In this document: piece by piece, positions 4,928 to 5,601 of the stretch | Layout of the letters: each line of letters opens with the position of its first letter | How positions within the stretch are numbered: the first letter of the stretch is position 1 | DNA from: Planctomycetaceae bacterium | Lineage (GTDB): Bacteria > Planctomycetota > Planctomycetia > Isosphaerales > Isosphaeraceae | Reading direction: 5' to 3' | Length of the DNA: 5,601 nucleotides | Assembly: GCA_019232645.1 (NCBI GenBank) | Contig: JAFANO010000487.1 | Location: forward strand, 1-5,601 | Program-made: the position numbers and the translations under genes | Notes under the pieces: model-generated | Databases searched by the model: none | What the model was told of the DNA's origin: nothing | The model's input: only the letters and a program-made list of their open reading frames with translations

Positions 4928-5533
4928 TCAATACTTCCGGACGACGCCGACGAGGACGCCGAGGATCTTGACGCGATCGCGGTAGATCGGCTTCATCGTC
5001 TGGTTGGCGGGCTCGAGCCGGACGCGGTTGCGCTCGCGGAAGAACCGCTTCAGGGTCGCCTCGCCGTCGTCGTCGCGGACGGCGACGATCTGGCCGTCGC
5101 GGGCCTGCTCCTGGCGCTGGATGACGACGTAATCGCCGTCGGCGATGTGCTCCTCGATCATCGAGTCGCCCGAGACGCGGAGGGCGAACTTGTCGTCGGA
5201 GTCCTCCCACTCGGTGAAGGCGAGTTCCTCGTCCTGCTCGACGGCCTCGATCGGCTGGCCGGCCGCGATCCGGCCCACGAGCTTCAGGCCCGTCGGCCGC
5301 GCCGAAGTCGGATCGTCGAGGAGCTGGATGGCCCGCGACATGTTCGGCTCGCGGTGGATCAGCCCCTTCTTCTGCAGCGCCTTGAGGTGACACATCACTC
5401 CATTCGGGCTCTTGATCTCGAACTCGATACCGATCTCACGGACGGTCGGCCCGTAACCGCGGCCCCGGATCTTACTGCGGATGAAGTTGTAGATCTCGCG
5501 CTGTCGCGTCGTCAACGAGTCAAGGTCGGCCAT
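4928..5533 (-). CDS. lexA: LexA repressor (SOS regulator, self-cleaving)
   Basis: This 201-residue protein should repress DNA-damage genes until RecA filaments trigger its self-cleavage. The N-terminal winged helix (about 1-70) opens with LTTRQREIYNFIRSKI and GYGPTVREIG, both LexA hallmarks, followed by the recognition helix region SPNGVMCHLKALQKKG (42-57). The cleavage bond is A91-G92 in GRIAAGQPIEA. The catalytic dyad is S124 in SGDSM (121-125) and K162 in EATLKRFF, the counterpart of E. coli S119 and K156. The length matches E. coli LexA (202 residues). The ATG at 5531-5533 is preceded on the minus strand by GGAG (5543-5546) at 9-base spacing and places LTTRQRE at the usual distance from the start. 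The recognition-helix sequence differs from E. coli (SPNAAEEHLKAL), so the target site need not be the proteobacterial CTGT-N8-ACAG, nor the Gram-positive box. Neither is visible in the 68 bases upstream. All residues needed for repression and autocleavage are present. Confidence 0.97.
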   Translation of the reverse strand: MADLDSLTTRQREIYNFIRSKIRGRGYGPTVREIGIEFEIKSPNGVMCHLKALQKKGLIHREPNMSRAIQLLDDPTSARPTGLKLVGRIAAGQPIEAVEQDEELAFTEWEDSDDKFALRVSGDSMIEEHIADGDYVVIQRQEQARDGQIVAVRDDDGEATLKRFFRERNRVRLEPANQTMKPIYRDRVKILGVLVGVVRKY

Positions 5534-5543
5534 GGGTGATGGC
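5529..5543. repeat. Inverted repeat over the lexA start codon
   Basis: GCCAT (5529-5533) and ATGGC (5539-5543) are exact reverse complements with a 5-base spacer; the left arm contains the lexA start codon. GATGGC recurs at 5538-5543 and 5562-5567, and CTGGC-N11-GCCAG lies at 5550-5570. One of these could be an autoregulatory LexA site or an mRNA hairpin masking the start. The arms are short, so chance is a real alternative. Confidence 0.25.
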
Positions 5544-5601
5544 TCCGATCTGGCGGGGAAGGATGGCCAGGGTTGGTGAGGGTTCCCACGTACGGACGAT
5601 C

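Noticed and set aside
4211..5539. 442-residue plus-strand open frame opposite rnhA and lexA
   Set aside because: It is antisense to two genes whose catalytic residues are all present, and its translation is the typical Asp/Leu/Val/Arg pattern of an antisense shadow.

Overview
The window looks like chromosomal DNA of a high-GC planctomycete, most likely of the Isosphaeraceae type. The main reason is the first gene, a DUF1559 pseudopilin-like protein; this family is massively expanded in Planctomycetota and rare elsewhere. GC richness, third-position GC bias and long antisense open frames caused by stop-codon depletion fit this. The phylum call is an inference from protein family and composition, not from a marker gene.

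Layout: 1-314 is non-coding leader DNA with a perfect 21-bp palindrome and a GC hairpin. 315-1406 (+) is the DUF1559 protein. 1407-1727 holds no convincing gene, only a minus-strand frame with coding-like base bias but no usable start. 1728-2501 and 2498-4051 (+) form a two-gene ABC importer operon of the OpuC/ProU/EgtU class with a 4-bp ATGA overlap; the second gene fuses permease and substrate-binding protein. 4052-4273 separates convergent units and contains an AT-rich island with short repeats and hairpins. 4274-4762 (-) is RNase HI (rnhA) and 4928-5533 (-) is the SOS repressor LexA (lexA). The window ends 68 bp upstream of lexA.

How the genes work together: the ATPase and the permease/binding-protein fusion together give a complete importer from only two polypeptides, for a small zwitterionic or quaternary-amine solute (glycine betaine or choline class, or ergothioneine). 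lexA is followed on the same strand, 165 bp downstream, by rnhA, so a DNA-damage repressor and an R-loop/RNA-DNA hybrid nuclease may share transcription. The DUF1559 gene appears independent.

I see no CRISPR array, tRNA, rRNA, insertion sequence or phage gene, and nothing that amounts to a new multi-gene system. The most worthwhile leads are the substrate of the fused importer, the AT-rich repeat island at 4144-4200, the gene-remnant-like frames in the two intergenic regions, and the undefined LexA operator.
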